Shown one piece after another: positions 47,919 through 57,854 of a stretch of DNA of 64,000 bases. The notes beneath the pieces were generated by a model. It saw nothing but the letters and a program-made list of their open reading frames with translations, was not told the DNA's origin and did not search any database. How positions within the stretch are numbered: position 1 is the stretch's first letter; every line of letters starts with the position of its first letter. A program made the position numbers and the translations under genes. Origin of the DNA: Methylococcaceae bacterium (GTDB taxonomy: Bacteria > Pseudomonadota > Gammaproteobacteria > Methylococcales > Methylomonadaceae); the NCBI GenBank assembly GCA_006844705.1, contig SPJS01000061.1, forward strand, positions 1-64,000, read 5' to 3'.

Positions 47919-49175
47919 TTAAACTTTACCTGATCCAGTAAATTCCGGATAAGCTTCCAAGCCGCATTCTGAGTAATCCACACCGTTGAACTCATCTTCT
48001 TCACTGACACGGATACCCATGACAACTTTCAAAATGTACCAAGTGAGAAGACTTGCTACAAATACAAAACCAAAGATCACTGCAACGCCAATGAGCTGAG
48101 CAGACAATTTAGCATCAGGATTGGAGATGCAAACTGCAATCAACCCCCAAATACCTACGACACCATGCACAGAAATCGCACCCACTGGATCATCAATCTT
48201 CAATTTATCCATAGAAACGATAGCGAATACCACCAGAATTCCGCCGACAGCACCAATAATTGTTGCTACACCTGGTGTTGGCGTTAAAGGCTCTGCTGTA
48301 ATTGCAACCAGGCCAGCCAATGCTCCGTTCAGCGTCATTGATAAATCAGCTTTACCAAACATGAAGTGTGCCGTTAATAAAGCCGAAACAACACCACCTG
48401 CAGCAGCAGCGTTAGTGTTTACAAATACCAAGGCTACCGCATTTGCTTCACCCACATCTGAAATTTTCAGCTCAGAACCGCCGTTGAAACCAAACCAGCC
48501 TAACCACAGGATAAATGTACCTAATGTTGCTAACGGCATGTTACACCCCGGAATAGGTTGAACTTCACCGTTCTCACTGTACTTTCCTTGGCGCGCACCC
48601 AGTAACATAACACCTGTTAATGCAGCGGTTGCTCCACACAGATGAACTACTCCAGAACCGGCAAAATCAAGAAAGCCCAGCTCATCCAAGAATCCGCCAC
48701 CCCATTTCCAGAAGCCTTGTATAGGATAAATAAATCCTGTCATTACAACAGCAAAAAACAGGAAGGCCCAAAGCTTCATTCGTTCAGCTACGGCACCAGA
48801 TACAATTGACATCGCAGTGGCTACAAACACAACCTGGAAGAAGAAGTCTGACATACCTGAATAATAAGTATCACCATTGCTTCCTAAAACATCTTCCAAT
48901 GAATTGTCACCGCCCAGAAAGAAACTGATTCCAGGCCATACACTACTGACCGCCTCAGCAGGATACATAATGTTATATCCACACAACATGTACATCACAC
49001 ATGCGATTGCAAATAACGCTATATTTTTTGTCAGAATTTCAGTCGTATTTTTGGCTCTGACCAAACCGGCTTCTAACATGGCAAAGCCAGCTGCCATCCA
49101 CATCACTAATGCACCACTCATTAAAAAATAGAATGTATCCAGTGCATAACTTAATTCAATTAGTTTATTTTCCAC
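47919..49175 (-). CDS. amtB: Ammonium transporter AmtB
   Basis: The 418-residue protein has eleven hydrophobic segments and the Amt signatures GFAMLEAGLVRAKNT near residue 31, DFAGSGVVHLCGA near 168, GTFILWLGWFGFNGGS near 215, and VHGVVGIWG near 335, with the twin pore histidines in the two VH segments. It carries ammonium across the inner membrane. It lies 24 bases after a PII gene, the classic glnK-amtB pair in which PII blocks the pore. Confidence 0.95.
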   Translation of the reverse strand: MENKLIELSYALDTFYFLMSGALVMWMAAGFAMLEAGLVRAKNTTEILTKNIALFAIACVMYMLCGYNIMYPAEAVSSVWPGISFFLGGDNSLEDVLGSNGDTYYSGMSDFFFQVVFVATAMSIVSGAVAERMKLWAFLFFAVVMTGFIYPIQGFWKWGGGFLDELGFLDFAGSGVVHLCGATAALTGVMLLGARQGKYSENGEVQPIPGCNMPLATLGTFILWLGWFGFNGGSELKISDVGEANAVALVFVNTNAAAAGGVVSALLTAHFMFGKADLSMTLNGALAGLVAITAEPLTPTPGVATIIGAVGGILVVFAIVSMDKLKIDDPVGAISVHGVVGIWGLIAVCISNPDAKLSAQLIGVAVIFGFVFVASLLTWYILKVVMGIRVSEEDEFNGVDYSECGLEAYPEFTGSGKV

Positions 49176-49199
49176 AATTCTCTCCCGAGTTTATATTTT

Positions 49200-49547
<348 letters not shown>

Positions 49548-49582
49548 TTACACTTTTGCAGTTAAACTCACCCTCAAAAACT

Positions 49583-49598
49583 AGCATGTTATGTGCCA
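49583..49598 (-). promoter_or_regulatory. Sigma-54 promoter for glnK-amtB
   Basis: The minus strand reads TGGCAC, five bases, ATGCT, against the consensus TGGCAC-N5-TTGCW. The invariant GG and GC dinucleotides have correct spacing. It lies 45 bases before the glnK start. Confidence 0.85.
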
Positions 49599-49660
49599 AC
49601 AGCGCCACCCTATTTTTTCAATAAATTACCATTAAATTACAACTTCACACAATAAAAACC

Positions 49661-49675
49661 GCACCAAGAAGATGC
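49661..49675. promoter_or_regulatory. NtrC-like binding site 1
   Basis: GCACC-AAGAA-GATGC matches the NtrC dyad GCACC-N5-GGTGC with one mismatch. It lies about 63 bases upstream of the glnK sigma-54 element. Confidence 0.72.
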
Positions 49676-49689
49676 TCTCTAGCAATAAC

Positions 49690-49704
49690 GCCTCATTTCG
49701 GTGC
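49690..49704. promoter_or_regulatory. NtrC-like binding site 2
   Basis: GCCTC-ATTTC-GGTGC has a perfect right half and a two-mismatch left half relative to GCACC-N5-GGTGC. Its centre is 29 bases from site 1, close to three helical turns, as in paired NtrC enhancers. Confidence 0.68.
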
Positions 49705-49960
49705 GTTACTCACTTGTCGCAAAACCTCCTCTACAACGTTAATGTCAACGCTAGAAAGTTGTATTAATTCAACAAGTCACTATTCTTTTATTTTATCCAC
49801 TACACCTCACCCAAGGATCCATGAAAAATCAATGACTTAACATTATTATTAGCAACCTTGTTGCGTACTCACAACAGCTTTTCTACATATGCTTTCTTTT
49901 TTTACTTGAAATTTATTTTTAATTTACCTATAAGTTATTGTTGAATAATGTGAAAATTGC

Positions 49961-49976
49961 TGGCATATTAAGTGCT
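49961..49976 (+). promoter_or_regulatory. Sigma-54 promoter for the TorF porin gene
   Basis: TGGCAT, five bases, GTGCT fits the sigma-54 consensus with the GG and GC pairs correctly spaced. It lies 33 bases before the ATG at 50010. Confidence 0.8.
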
Positions 49977-50009
49977 GTAAAAATTTAGATTTCAACTGAG
50001 GACAACTCT

Positions 50010-51386
50010 ATGCAAAAAACAAAACTATCTGTTGCTATTGCACTACTTACAACATCGCCCTTTGCTCTGGCTGAAGGTGATGATTCTTTTTACGGTTTTA
50101 CAGGCTCTGCTAGTGTTGCCTTAACCACTGATTATGTTTGGCGTGGTGTTTCGCAAACACGTAATGACCCAGCCATCCAGGGATCATTTGATATTTCTCA
50201 TGAAAGCGGTTTTTATGCTGGTGTTTGGGGATCTAACGTTGAATTTGGTGATACAGCCAGTTTGGAGCTTGATATTTACGGTGGTTTTTCAAACGATGTC
50301 GATTTCGGCTTTGGCGCCATCACCTATGATTTAGGTTGGTTACGCTACGAATACCCTTCCGAAGCGGGCTTAAACTTCAATGAACTCTATTTCGGCTTAG
50401 GCTTTTCTCCAATTGAAAACCTGAACATGAGCGCTTACTACTACTATGGTTTGCGTATTGAAAACACCAATCCAGGCGATTATCGTGAGTTTGCCATGGA
50501 TTACACGTTACCAGATGAAATGTTTGGCTTCACTATCCTAGGTAGTGTGGGACATTATGATGTTACCGGTGGTGGCGATGACTACTGGAACTGGAAAATT
50601 GGAGTTGCTAAAGATATAGCTGGTTTCAACTTTGAAGTTGCTTATACAGAGACTGATGACATAGGCGCAGCAGACAGCTCAGATGACAGCAAAATTGTGG
50701 CTACCATTTCTAAAGAACTGGGTGGCAGCGCCGATTCTGCTGCGATGTTGCCAGACGGCTTTGAAACCAGTGCCAGTGTTGCATTAACCACTGATTACGT
50801 ATGGCGTGGTGTTTCTCAAACCCGTAATGATCCAGCCATCCAAGGTTCATTTGATATCGCACATGAAAGCGGATTTTACGCTGGCGTATGGGGATCAAAC
50901 GTTGAATTCGGTGATACAACCAGCCTTGAATTAGACATCTATGGCGGTTTTTCAAATGATGTCGATTTTGGCTTTGGCGCTATCACTTACGATTTAGGTT
51001 GGTTACGTTATGAATACCCTTCCGAAGCAGGCTTAAACTTTAACGAGCTGTACTTTGGATTGGGCTTTTCACCTATCGATAGCTTGAACATGAGCGCGTA
51101 TTACTATTACGGCCTACGCATCGAAAACACCAACCCAGGTGACTACCGCGAATTTGCCATGGATTACACATTACCTGATGAGTTATTCGGCGTGACAATT
51201 CTGGGTTCAGTCGGCCACTATGACGTAACAGGCGGCGGCGATGACTACTGGAACTGGAAAATGGGTGCAGGACGTGACTTTGGTCCATTCAACCTGGAAG
51301 TTGCTTACACCGAGACGGATGATATTGGTGATACAAGCAGCGCTGACGACGCTAAAGTTGTTGGGACTATCTCAACTTCTTTCTAA
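50010..51386 (+). CDS. TorF-family porin with complete internal duplication
   Basis: The 458-residue protein has a signal peptide (MQKTKLSVAIALLTTSPFALA). Two nearly identical copies of a TorF-type beta-barrel follow, about residues 28-245 and 249-458, offset by exactly 221 codons. Each begins SVALTTDYVWRGVSQTRNDPA and contains AITYDLGWLRYEYPSEAG, and ends near VAYTETDDIG. Family members are single barrels of about 220-250 residues and are predicted outer-membrane porins. The second copy follows a short linker (SADSAAMLPDGFE). Its sigma-54 promoter and neighbours suggest uptake of a nitrogen compound; the substrate is unproven. Confidence 0.88.
   Translation: MQKTKLSVAIALLTTSPFALAEGDDSFYGFTGSASVALTTDYVWRGVSQTRNDPAIQGSFDISHESGFYAGVWGSNVEFGDTASLELDIYGGFSNDVDFGFGAITYDLGWLRYEYPSEAGLNFNELYFGLGFSPIENLNMSAYYYYGLRIENTNPGDYREFAMDYTLPDEMFGFTILGSVGHYDVTGGGDDYWNWKIGVAKDIAGFNFEVAYTETDDIGAADSSDDSKIVATISKELGGSADSAAMLPDGFETSASVALTTDYVWRGVSQTRNDPAIQGSFDIAHESGFYAGVWGSNVEFGDTTSLELDIYGGFSNDVDFGFGAITYDLGWLRYEYPSEAGLNFNELYFGLGFSPIDSLNMSAYYYYGLRIENTNPGDYREFAMDYTLPDELFGVTILGSVGHYDVTGGGDDYWNWKMGAGRDFGPFNLEVAYTETDDIGDTSSADDAKVVGTISTSF
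50112..51386 (+). repeat. Tandem intragenic repeat, two units of about 663 bases
   Basis: The two units start at about 50112 and 50775. At protein level they are almost identical through most of the barrel. At DNA level many third-codon bases differ (for example ACACGTAATGACCC against ACCCGTAATGATCC). Confidence 0.9.
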
Positions 51387-51416
51387 ACTTTACATTTCGT
51401 AGAGTTTAGTGACTAA

Positions 51417-51441
51417 AACGGGGCTTTACGCCCCGTTTTTT
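51417..51441 (+). terminator. Intrinsic terminator after the TorF gene
   Basis: AACGGGGC, loop TTTAC, GCCCCGTTTTTT forms a strong hairpin with a six-T tail, 31 bases after the stop. Confidence 0.9.
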
Positions 51442-51592
51442 ATTGGCATAACATAATAAAAAAATGGTAGAGTTAGCCGTCGCTCAGGTACCGGTAAGCA
51501 GCAAACTACAATACAGCGCTACTATTCCTGTTCTGGTTTTTAGGAACCCTTCAAACACTACTTTTAACAATCAACACTGGAGAGCATTAATA

Positions 51593-53002
51593 ATGTCTGT
51601 AGATAATGTTTTAAAAATGATTCAGGAAAAAGATGTTAAATTCGTCGATTTCCGCTTTTGTGATACCCGAGGTAAAGAACAACACGTTACTTTCCCGGCT
51701 CATACCATTGATGAAGATACCTTTGAAGAAGGTAACATGTTCGATGGCTCTTCAGTCGCAGGCTGGAAAGGAATCAATGAATCTGACATGATTTTAATGC
51801 CGGATCCATCAACTGCAGTTATTGATCCATTCTTTGATGATACTACGATGATTTTACGTTGTGACATCATCGAACCCAAAGACATGCAAGGCTACGAACG
51901 CGATCCACGCTCCATTGCTAACCGTGCCGAATCTTACATGCAATCAACCGGCATTGCCGACACCGCTTTCTTTGGTCCGGAAAACGAATTTTTCGTCTTT
52001 GATGACGTGCGCTGGAATGCTGAAATGGGCAGTTGCGGCTACAAAGTAGACTCTGAAGAAGCCGACTGGAACTCTGAAAAAGTTTATGAAGATGGTAACG
52101 TCGGCCACCGCCCTGGCATCAAAGGGGGGTATTTCCCTGTTCCACCAGTAGATTCATTACAAGACATGCGTTCAGCTATGTGCCTGGTTCTGGAAGAAAT
52201 GGGGCAAACCACTGAAGTCCACCACCATGAAGTTGCGACAGCTGGACAGTGCGAAATTGGTTCTAAATTCAACACCTTAGTCAATAAAGCGGACGAAGTT
52301 TTAGAGCTAAAGTATGTCGTTGCTAACATCGCACATGCTTATGGAAAAACGGCAACATTCATGCCTAAACCTCTGGTAGGTGACAACGGTAACGGTATGC
52401 ACGTTCACCAGTCTCTTTCTAAAGATGGCGTAAACCTGTTCTCTGGCGACCTGTATGGCGGCTTGTCAGAAACAGCTTTATTTTATATTGGCGGCATCAT
52501 TAAGCACGCAAAAGCACTGAATGCGTTTGCCAATGCTTCAACAAATAGTTACAAACGATTGGTGCCGGGTTTTGAAGCCCCTGTCATGCTGGCTTACTCC
52601 GCCCGTAACCGTTCAGCTTCAATCCGTATTCCTTTCGTAAACAACCCAAAAGGACGTCGTATTGAATTACGTTTTGGTGACTCAACGGCCAACCCATACT
52701 TATGTTTTGCTGCCATGTTAATGGCCGGTCTGGATGGTATTCAAAACAAAATCCACCCTGGCGATGCTATGGACAAAGACCTGTATGACTTGCCACCTGA
52801 AGAAGAAAAAGCCATCCCGCAAGTTGCATTTTCTTTTGACGAAGCACTAAAAGCATTGGATGAAGACCGTGAATTCTTAACTCGTGGCGGTGTTTTTACT
52901 GACGATGCGATTGATGGTTATATCGATCTTAAAAATGAAGAAGTGCAACGTTTGCGCATGAGCACACACCCTGTTGAATTTGATATGTACTACAGCCTGT
53001 AA
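51593..53002 (+). CDS. glnA: Glutamine synthetase type I
   Basis: The ATG at 51593 has a ribosome site (GGAGAG) and gives the conserved start [22 protein letters not shown]; the frame extends back 43 codons without conservation. The 469-residue protein has the latch [17 protein letters not shown], the active-site [13 protein letters not shown] and [17 protein letters not shown], the [10 protein letters not shown] loop, and the adenylylation tyrosine in DLYDLPPEE near 397. It assimilates ammonium. No clear sigma-54 element is visible just upstream. Confidence 0.97.
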   Translation: MSVDNVLKMIQEKDVKFVDFRFCDTRGKEQHVTFPAHTIDEDTFEEGNMFDGSSVAGWKGINESDMILMPDPSTAVIDPFFDDTTMILRCDIIEPKDMQGYERDPRSIANRAESYMQSTGIADTAFFGPENEFFVFDDVRWNAEMGSCGYKVDSEEADWNSEKVYEDGNVGHRPGIKGGYFPVPPVDSLQDMRSAMCLVLEEMGQTTEVHHHEVATAGQCEIGSKFNTLVNKADEVLELKYVVANIAHAYGKTATFMPKPLVGDNGNGMHVHQSLSKDGVNLFSGDLYGGLSETALFYIGGIIKHAKALNAFANASTNSYKRLVPGFEAPVMLAYSARNRSASIRIPFVNNPKGRRIELRFGDSTANPYLCFAAMLMAGLDGIQNKIHPGDAMDKDLYDLPPEEEKAIPQVAFSFDEALKALDEDREFLTRGGVFTDDAIDGYIDLKNEEVQRLRMSTHPVEFDMYYSL

Positions 53003-53024
53003 ACATAACAAAATATCAGCACAC

Positions 53025-53054
53025 AAAACGCCCCTCAATGGGGCGTTTTTTTTT
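53025..53054 (+). terminator. Intrinsic terminator after glnA
   Basis: AAAACGCCCC, loop TCAAT, GGGGCG, nine Ts. It separates glnA from ntrB. Confidence 0.92.
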
Positions 53055-53068
53055 GACCCTCATCTATT

Positions 53069-53083
53069 GCATCATTTTGGTGC
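53069..53083. promoter_or_regulatory. NtrC-like site ahead of ntrB
   Basis: GCATC-ATTTT-GGTGC matches GCACC-N5-GGTGC with one mismatch and shares its spacer pattern with site 2 near glnK. It lies 90 bases before the ntrB start, where binding could mediate autoregulation as at E. coli glnL. Confidence 0.68.
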
Positions 53084-53173
53084 GCTTCGTTATACTTCCC
53101 TTCCTCCCACTCTAACTTTCTATTACATCTTTTTTATATTTTTATTGGCCAGTATTTTGCTTTAAGCAGTGGA

Positions 53174-54253
53174 ATGGACATACAACTTTCTCATCTTGAA
53201 TATAAAAAGGCCCTGGATCATTTAAATTCAGCCATCTTATTATTCGATCAGCATTTGATACTGAAATATATTAATTCAGCGGGGGAAGTTCTATTAGCTG
53301 ACAGCATCAAGCATTTGATAGGCAATAGTGCAAATAAACTGTTTAAAGCATTTAATGAACCTTTATTCAATAATCTCAAACAATGCTTGGCCTTACAAGA
53401 TCCTTTAGTGGACTGTGAATTACAATTGCATCAGCTCAATCAGACATTAACTGTCAATTTCAGCGCTACACCGGTTATCGATAATGCCATTTTAACAGGC
53501 ATTGTCGTGGAACTATTACCTGTAGACAGACACATAAAAATTAGCAAAGAAGAACAACTCATAGCCCAGCAAAATAATACCCGGTTGTTAGTCAGAGGGC
53601 TTGCCCATGAAATTAAAAACCCTTTAGGGGGGCTGCGAGGAGCCGCTCAGTTACTCGAACAGGAGCTTACCGAACCTGACTTAAAGGAATACACTCAAAT
53701 TATTATCGCCGAATCTGATCGATTGCAAGATCTCATGGATAAGATGCTGGGGCCGAATAAACCAACGAATAAACAAATAATCAACATTCATGAAGCCCTG
53801 GAACGTGTCCGTCATCTAGTTAATGTTGAGTCTTCAGATAAAGTAGAAATTCATACCAACTATGATCCAAGCATCCCCGATTTGTATGCTGATAAAAACC
53901 TACTCATCCAGGCATTTTTAAATATTACCCGCAATGCCGTTCAGGCCTTCAAAGGCGAAGGAACAATTTGGATGAAAACTAGAATTATCCGTCATATTAC
54001 TCTCGGCAGAAAAATTCACAAGCTGGCTATAAAAATTCAGTTTATTGATGACGGCCCTGGCATACGCCCGGAATTATTACCTACCATATTTTATCCGATG
54101 ATCACTGGAAGAGCAGAAGGTACTGGCCTGGGGTTATCAATATCTCAATCCTTAATCAATCAACACAACGGCTTAATTGAATGTAATAGCGAACCCGGGA
54201 AAACCATTTTTTCTGTTTTTTTACCACTGGAGGAATCTTATGCTCATTCCTGA
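53174..54253 (+). CDS. ntrB: Nitrogen regulation sensor histidine kinase NtrB
   Basis: The 359-residue protein has no membrane segment. It has an N-terminal PAS domain (residues 10-120), the HisKA dimerisation domain with GLAHEIKNPLGGLRGAAQLL (His near 146), and an HATPase core (NITRNAVQAF, FIDDGPGIRPELL, GTGLGLSISQSLI). It phosphorylates NtrC when nitrogen is scarce and dephosphorylates it through PII. It overlaps ntrC by 14 bases. Confidence 0.95.
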   Translation: MDIQLSHLEYKKALDHLNSAILLFDQHLILKYINSAGEVLLADSIKHLIGNSANKLFKAFNEPLFNNLKQCLALQDPLVDCELQLHQLNQTLTVNFSATPVIDNAILTGIVVELLPVDRHIKISKEEQLIAQQNNTRLLVRGLAHEIKNPLGGLRGAAQLLEQELTEPDLKEYTQIIIAESDRLQDLMDKMLGPNKPTNKQIINIHEALERVRHLVNVESSDKVEIHTNYDPSIPDLYADKNLLIQAFLNITRNAVQAFKGEGTIWMKTRIIRHITLGRKIHKLAIKIQFIDDGPGIRPELLPTIFYPMITGRAEGTGLGLSISQSLINQHNGLIECNSEPGKTIFSVFLPLEESYAHS

Positions 54254-55664
54254 TAAAGCCTGGATTGTTGATGATGACAAGTCAATACGATGGGTATTGG
54301 AACGTGCCTTACAGAAAGCCTCAATTGAAACAAAAAGTTTCTCCGATGGTTCAAGACTGATTAATGCCCTTCATGCTGAACAACCCGATGTCCTGATAAC
54401 GGATATTTGTATGCCAGGGATGGACGGACTTGAATTACTTGATAATGTCCAAAGTCAATATCCAGATTTGCCTGTCATTGTCATGACCGCCCATTCAGAC
54501 CTGGAAAGTGCAGTGTCTGCATTTCATGGAGGAGCATATGAATACTTGCCAAAACCTTTTGATATTAATGATGTTGTAGAAATTGTACAAAGAGCCTGTG
54601 CGCATCACAAACAATCTCTGGCCCCATCCGACAACAATCAAAATATCTTACAAAATACCCCGGAAATTATTGGTGAATCCTCTGCGATGCAGGAAGTTTT
54701 TCGCGCCATTGGCAGACTGGCACGTTCACATATTACGGTGCTGATTAATGGTGAGTCTGGCACAGGCAAAGAATTGGTTGCCAAGGCATTACACCGCCAT
54801 AGCCCACGAGCAAATCAACCCTTTATCGCCTTAAATATGGCAGCTATTCCGAAGGATCTGATGGAATCAGAACTCTTTGGCCACGAAAAAGGTTCGTTTA
54901 CCGGTGCGCAAAATAGACGTGCAGGACGGTTTGAACAGGCCAATAACGGAACCTTATTTCTTGATGAAATTGGAGATATGCCAGCCGAACTGCAAACAAG
55001 ATTACTCCGCGTCCTCGCCGATAACGAATTCTATCCAGTCGGTGCGCATTCCCCCATCAAAGTTGATGTACGTATTATTGCCGCCACCCATCAAAATCTG
55101 GAAAACCTTGTCAAAGAAGGCCGCTTCAGAGAAGACTTGTTTCATCGCCTGAATGTGATTCGTATTCATATCCCGCCTTTAAATGAACGGAGTGAAGATA
55201 TTGGCCTGCTGATGCGATATTTTTTACAGCAAAGTGCAAATGAACTGGATACTGAAATCAAAATTCTCAAGCCGGAAACCGAAACTTTCTTAAGCTCACT
55301 TGAATGGCCCGGCAATGTCAGGCAATTAGAAAATATCTGTCGTTGGCTCACGGTGATGGCAGCAGGGCGTGAAATTCATATGGAAGACCTGCCTCCTGAA
55401 TTATTGACATCACATTCAGTAGACAAGGAGACCGCCCAATCCGTCTCAAATGACTGGGAATCATCCTTTGCCCAGTGGGTAGAAACACAATTGGCAAATG
55501 GGGAGCAAGACATTGCTAAAACCTCAATACCCACAGTTGAATCCATCCTCATTAGTTCAGCGCTTAAATTTACCAATGGCAGACGGCATGAAGCCGCAAA
55601 TATTTTAGGCTATGGCCGTAACACCCTGACCCGAAAAATAAAAGAGCTGGATATTCAGGAATAA
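54240..55664 (+). CDS. ntrC: Nitrogen regulation response regulator NtrC
   Basis: The ATG at 54240 has a ribosome site (GGAGG) and opens the receiver domain directly. The 474-residue protein has the receiver Asp near 54 ([12 protein letters not shown]) and Lys in LPKPFD. The sigma-54 AAA+ domain follows, with Walker A GESGTGKE near 174, the sigma-contact loop GSFTGA near 219 and DEIGDMP near 241. A Fis-type HTH ([18 protein letters not shown]) ends it. The loop is GSFTGA instead of the common GAFTGA. It should drive the glnK and TorF promoters above. Confidence 0.95.
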   Translation: MLIPDKAWIVDDDKSIRWVLERALQKASIETKSFSDGSRLINALHAEQPDVLITDICMPGMDGLELLDNVQSQYPDLPVIVMTAHSDLESAVSAFHGGAYEYLPKPFDINDVVEIVQRACAHHKQSLAPSDNNQNILQNTPEIIGESSAMQEVFRAIGRLARSHITVLINGESGTGKELVAKALHRHSPRANQPFIALNMAAIPKDLMESELFGHEKGSFTGAQNRRAGRFEQANNGTLFLDEIGDMPAELQTRLLRVLADNEFYPVGAHSPIKVDVRIIAATHQNLENLVKEGRFREDLFHRLNVIRIHIPPLNERSEDIGLLMRYFLQQSANELDTEIKILKPETETFLSSLEWPGNVRQLENICRWLTVMAAGREIHMEDLPPELLTSHSVDKETAQSVSNDWESSFAQWVETQLANGEQDIAKTSIPTVESILISSALKFTNGRRHEAANILGYGRNTLTRKIKELDIQE

Positions 55665-55694
55665 CTTTTATTACACTAATTCCTCTCAATTTTG

Positions 55695-55729
55695 ATCATG
55701 CCTCTCCAGTGTCACTGGAGAGGCATGAT
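55695..55729. terminator. Perfect 35-base palindrome after ntrC
   Basis: A 17-base stem (ATCATGCCTCTCCAGTG and its complement) flanks a single T. The following tract is TTAACTT, so the T run is weak. It probably ends ntrBC transcripts. Confidence 0.7.
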
Positions 55730-55887
55730 TTAACTTCATTTCACAAACCCTTGTTTTTCTAATATTTTTAATTTCAGATCTACGTGCTCACAAATATGAT
55801 AAGGTAATTCGACAATAACTATTTTCGTAATAATTCTGACATTTAGATCTGTTAAATTTGCTGTCATAAATTTGAGTGAGAGGTTCT

Positions 55888-57609
55888 ATGATTGACGCTG
55901 AAAAAATTCTTCGCGAAACCTATCCCGATTTCAAACTCGGCAAAAATAGAAACATCATAATCCGACTCCTAAAAAAACTGCTCCACGAGCACGACTTTAA
56001 TCAAGTCATCACACGCAACCAACATCTGCGCGGCATCGCTTTCCTGGATAAACTACTCAGTTATTTTAAATTCAGTTATCACGTCAGCCCTGATTCATTC
56101 AGCAATATTCCATCAGAAGGTCGCTTAATTATTATTGCTAACCACCCCATTGGAACATTAGATGGTTTGGCACTTGTAAAACTGATACGTTCCGTAAGAC
56201 CCGACGTCCGCATTGTGGCAAACCGAGTCTTATCATACATGGAGCCTTTGAACTCAATTTTTCTGCCTGTTGATGTCTTGTCTGATGGTAAATCACACAA
56301 ACATGCGTATAAAGCCATGATAGACGCATTAGAACAAGAGGAAGCGGTCATCATGTTTCCTGCTGGAGAAGTCTCCCGAATATCCCCTACGGGTATTCGT
56401 GATGGGAAATGGAAAAATGGCTTTGTTAAATTAGCCAAAAAAACATCAAGCCCCATACTGCCCATTTACATTAAAGCGAGCAATTCTGCATTATTTTATG
56501 CTGTATCCATGCTTTATAAGCCGATGGGCACTATGCTACTCGTTGAAGAAATGTTCAACAAAACTGATCAGGAATTGAAGTTTATCGTTGGCTCGCCCAT
56601 TCCTTCACAAAGCATGTCAGCGCATAAACTAAGTAATGCAGAACTCAGCCAACTGTTCCGAAAACATATCTATAACCTGGCTAAAAAGAACAAGCCATCT
56701 CTATTCGAGACCATAGAAACTGTTGCTCACCCGGTCGATAGCAAAGCACTCAAAAAGGCACTATATAAATCCAGGATGTTAGGTGAAACGAAAGACGGTA
56801 AAAAAATCTTTTTATACCACTATCAGGATGATTGTCCGGTGATGCAGGAAATTGCCCGCTTGCGTGAACTGACCTTTCGTACAGTTGAAGAAGGGACAGG
56901 ACTAAGTCACGATCTTGATAAATATGATGTGTATTACAGCCATTTGGTATTGTGGGACGAAAATGACCTGGAAATCGTCGGTTCCTATCGCATAGGCGAA
57001 GGTCATAAGATCATGGCCAATCTGGGTGTCGAAGGTTTTTATACCAGCACTCTATTTGACCTTAACCCTGAATTTCAAAAATATTTGCCTAACAGTATAG
57101 AACTGGGCAGAAGTTTTGTGCAGCCACGTTATTGGGGCCAACGCAGCCTGGATTATTTATGGTATGGCATTGGCGCTTATCTTCGAGAACAACCTGACAT
57201 CCAGTATTTGTTTGGCCCGGTCAGCATGAGTAACGCTTACCCCCAAGTGGCTAAAGAAGTTATTATCAGCTTTTATAAACAACAATTTGGCTCTGATCTG
57301 AATTTGGCGAAAGCCAGGCAACCCTTTATTATCTCTGAAGAAGCTCAACAATTTGCTAAAAACGAATTCAATGCTGATTACAAGAGCAGTTTTAAAATTC
57401 TCAACAGTGAATTAAAAAAACTGGGGGTTAAAGTCCCTACCCTTTATAAACAATATGTTGAATTGTGTACCGATAAAGGCTGCCATTTTATCGATTTCAA
57501 TATAGACCCTGATTTCAACAACTGCATCGACAGTTTAATCATGGTCGAGCTGGATAAAATCACGGCAAAAAAGAGGCAGCGCTATATCGAAAGAGAATTA
57601 GTCGCTTGA
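55888..57609 (+). CDS. Two-domain acyltransferase resembling OlsF (ornithine lipid synthase)
   Basis: The ATG at 55888 follows GAGAGG. The 573-residue protein joins an N-terminal PlsC-type acyltransferase to a C-terminal GNAT-like acyl transferase. The first half has ANHPIGTLDGLAL near 85 (HX4D), FLPVDV, FPAGEVSR near 152 and ILPIYIKA. The second half has LRELTFRTVEEGTGLSHDLDKYD, EIVGSYRIGEG and ELGRSFVQPRYWG. This order matches OlsF, which makes ornithine lipids in one polypeptide. The substrate is inferred from domain order only. Neighbours give no further clue. Confidence 0.82.
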   Translation: MIDAEKILRETYPDFKLGKNRNIIIRLLKKLLHEHDFNQVITRNQHLRGIAFLDKLLSYFKFSYHVSPDSFSNIPSEGRLIIIANHPIGTLDGLALVKLIRSVRPDVRIVANRVLSYMEPLNSIFLPVDVLSDGKSHKHAYKAMIDALEQEEAVIMFPAGEVSRISPTGIRDGKWKNGFVKLAKKTSSPILPIYIKASNSALFYAVSMLYKPMGTMLLVEEMFNKTDQELKFIVGSPIPSQSMSAHKLSNAELSQLFRKHIYNLAKKNKPSLFETIETVAHPVDSKALKKALYKSRMLGETKDGKKIFLYHYQDDCPVMQEIARLRELTFRTVEEGTGLSHDLDKYDVYYSHLVLWDENDLEIVGSYRIGEGHKIMANLGVEGFYTSTLFDLNPEFQKYLPNSIELGRSFVQPRYWGQRSLDYLWYGIGAYLREQPDIQYLFGPVSMSNAYPQVAKEVIISFYKQQFGSDLNLAKARQPFIISEEAQQFAKNEFNADYKSSFKILNSELKKLGVKVPTLYKQYVELCTDKGCHFIDFNIDPDFNNCIDSLIMVELDKITAKKRQRYIERELVA

Positions 57610-57621
57610 TTTGAATAGATT

Positions 57622-57684
57622 AGCAGGTTGTTACAAAACGTTATGAGCGCCGTCAAGGCAAGGCAATAGTTTTTCAACAGTCTC
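57622..57684. mobile_element. Remnant of an unrelated insertion element end
   Basis: GCAGGTTGTTACAAAACG, later CAAGGCAAGGCAATAG and TTTTTCAACAGTCTC, resembles an IS end abutting element A4. Only one end is visible and it carries no gene. Confidence 0.4.
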
Positions 57685-57854
57685 CTAGAGAGACTGACGG
57701 ATTATGGATAATTCTACTGCGGCGATGGGATATCGGCTGATTTTTCCGGTCTTTTTCGATACGTAGCCCCACTATGCGCCTCAAAAGATCAAGAAAATCC
57801 GCTCGATGTCCCACTCGCCTCGCAACCAACCCCCATAACCCGACAGCCTCCTAG
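57685..57854. mobile_element. Family A miniature element, complete copy (A4) with CTAG target duplication
   Basis: The body of about 162 bases starts AGAGACTGACGGATTATG and ends CATAACCCGACAGCCTC, with CTAG at 57685-57688 and 57851-57854. It is in inverted orientation relative to A3 but matches along its length. It lies exactly at the stop codon of the phosphoesterase gene read leftwards. Confidence 0.85.

Noticed and set aside
51442..51592. Sigma-54 promoter for glnA (TTGGCATAACATAATA)
   Set aside because: The -24 element resembles TGGCA, but the required GC at -12 is missing.
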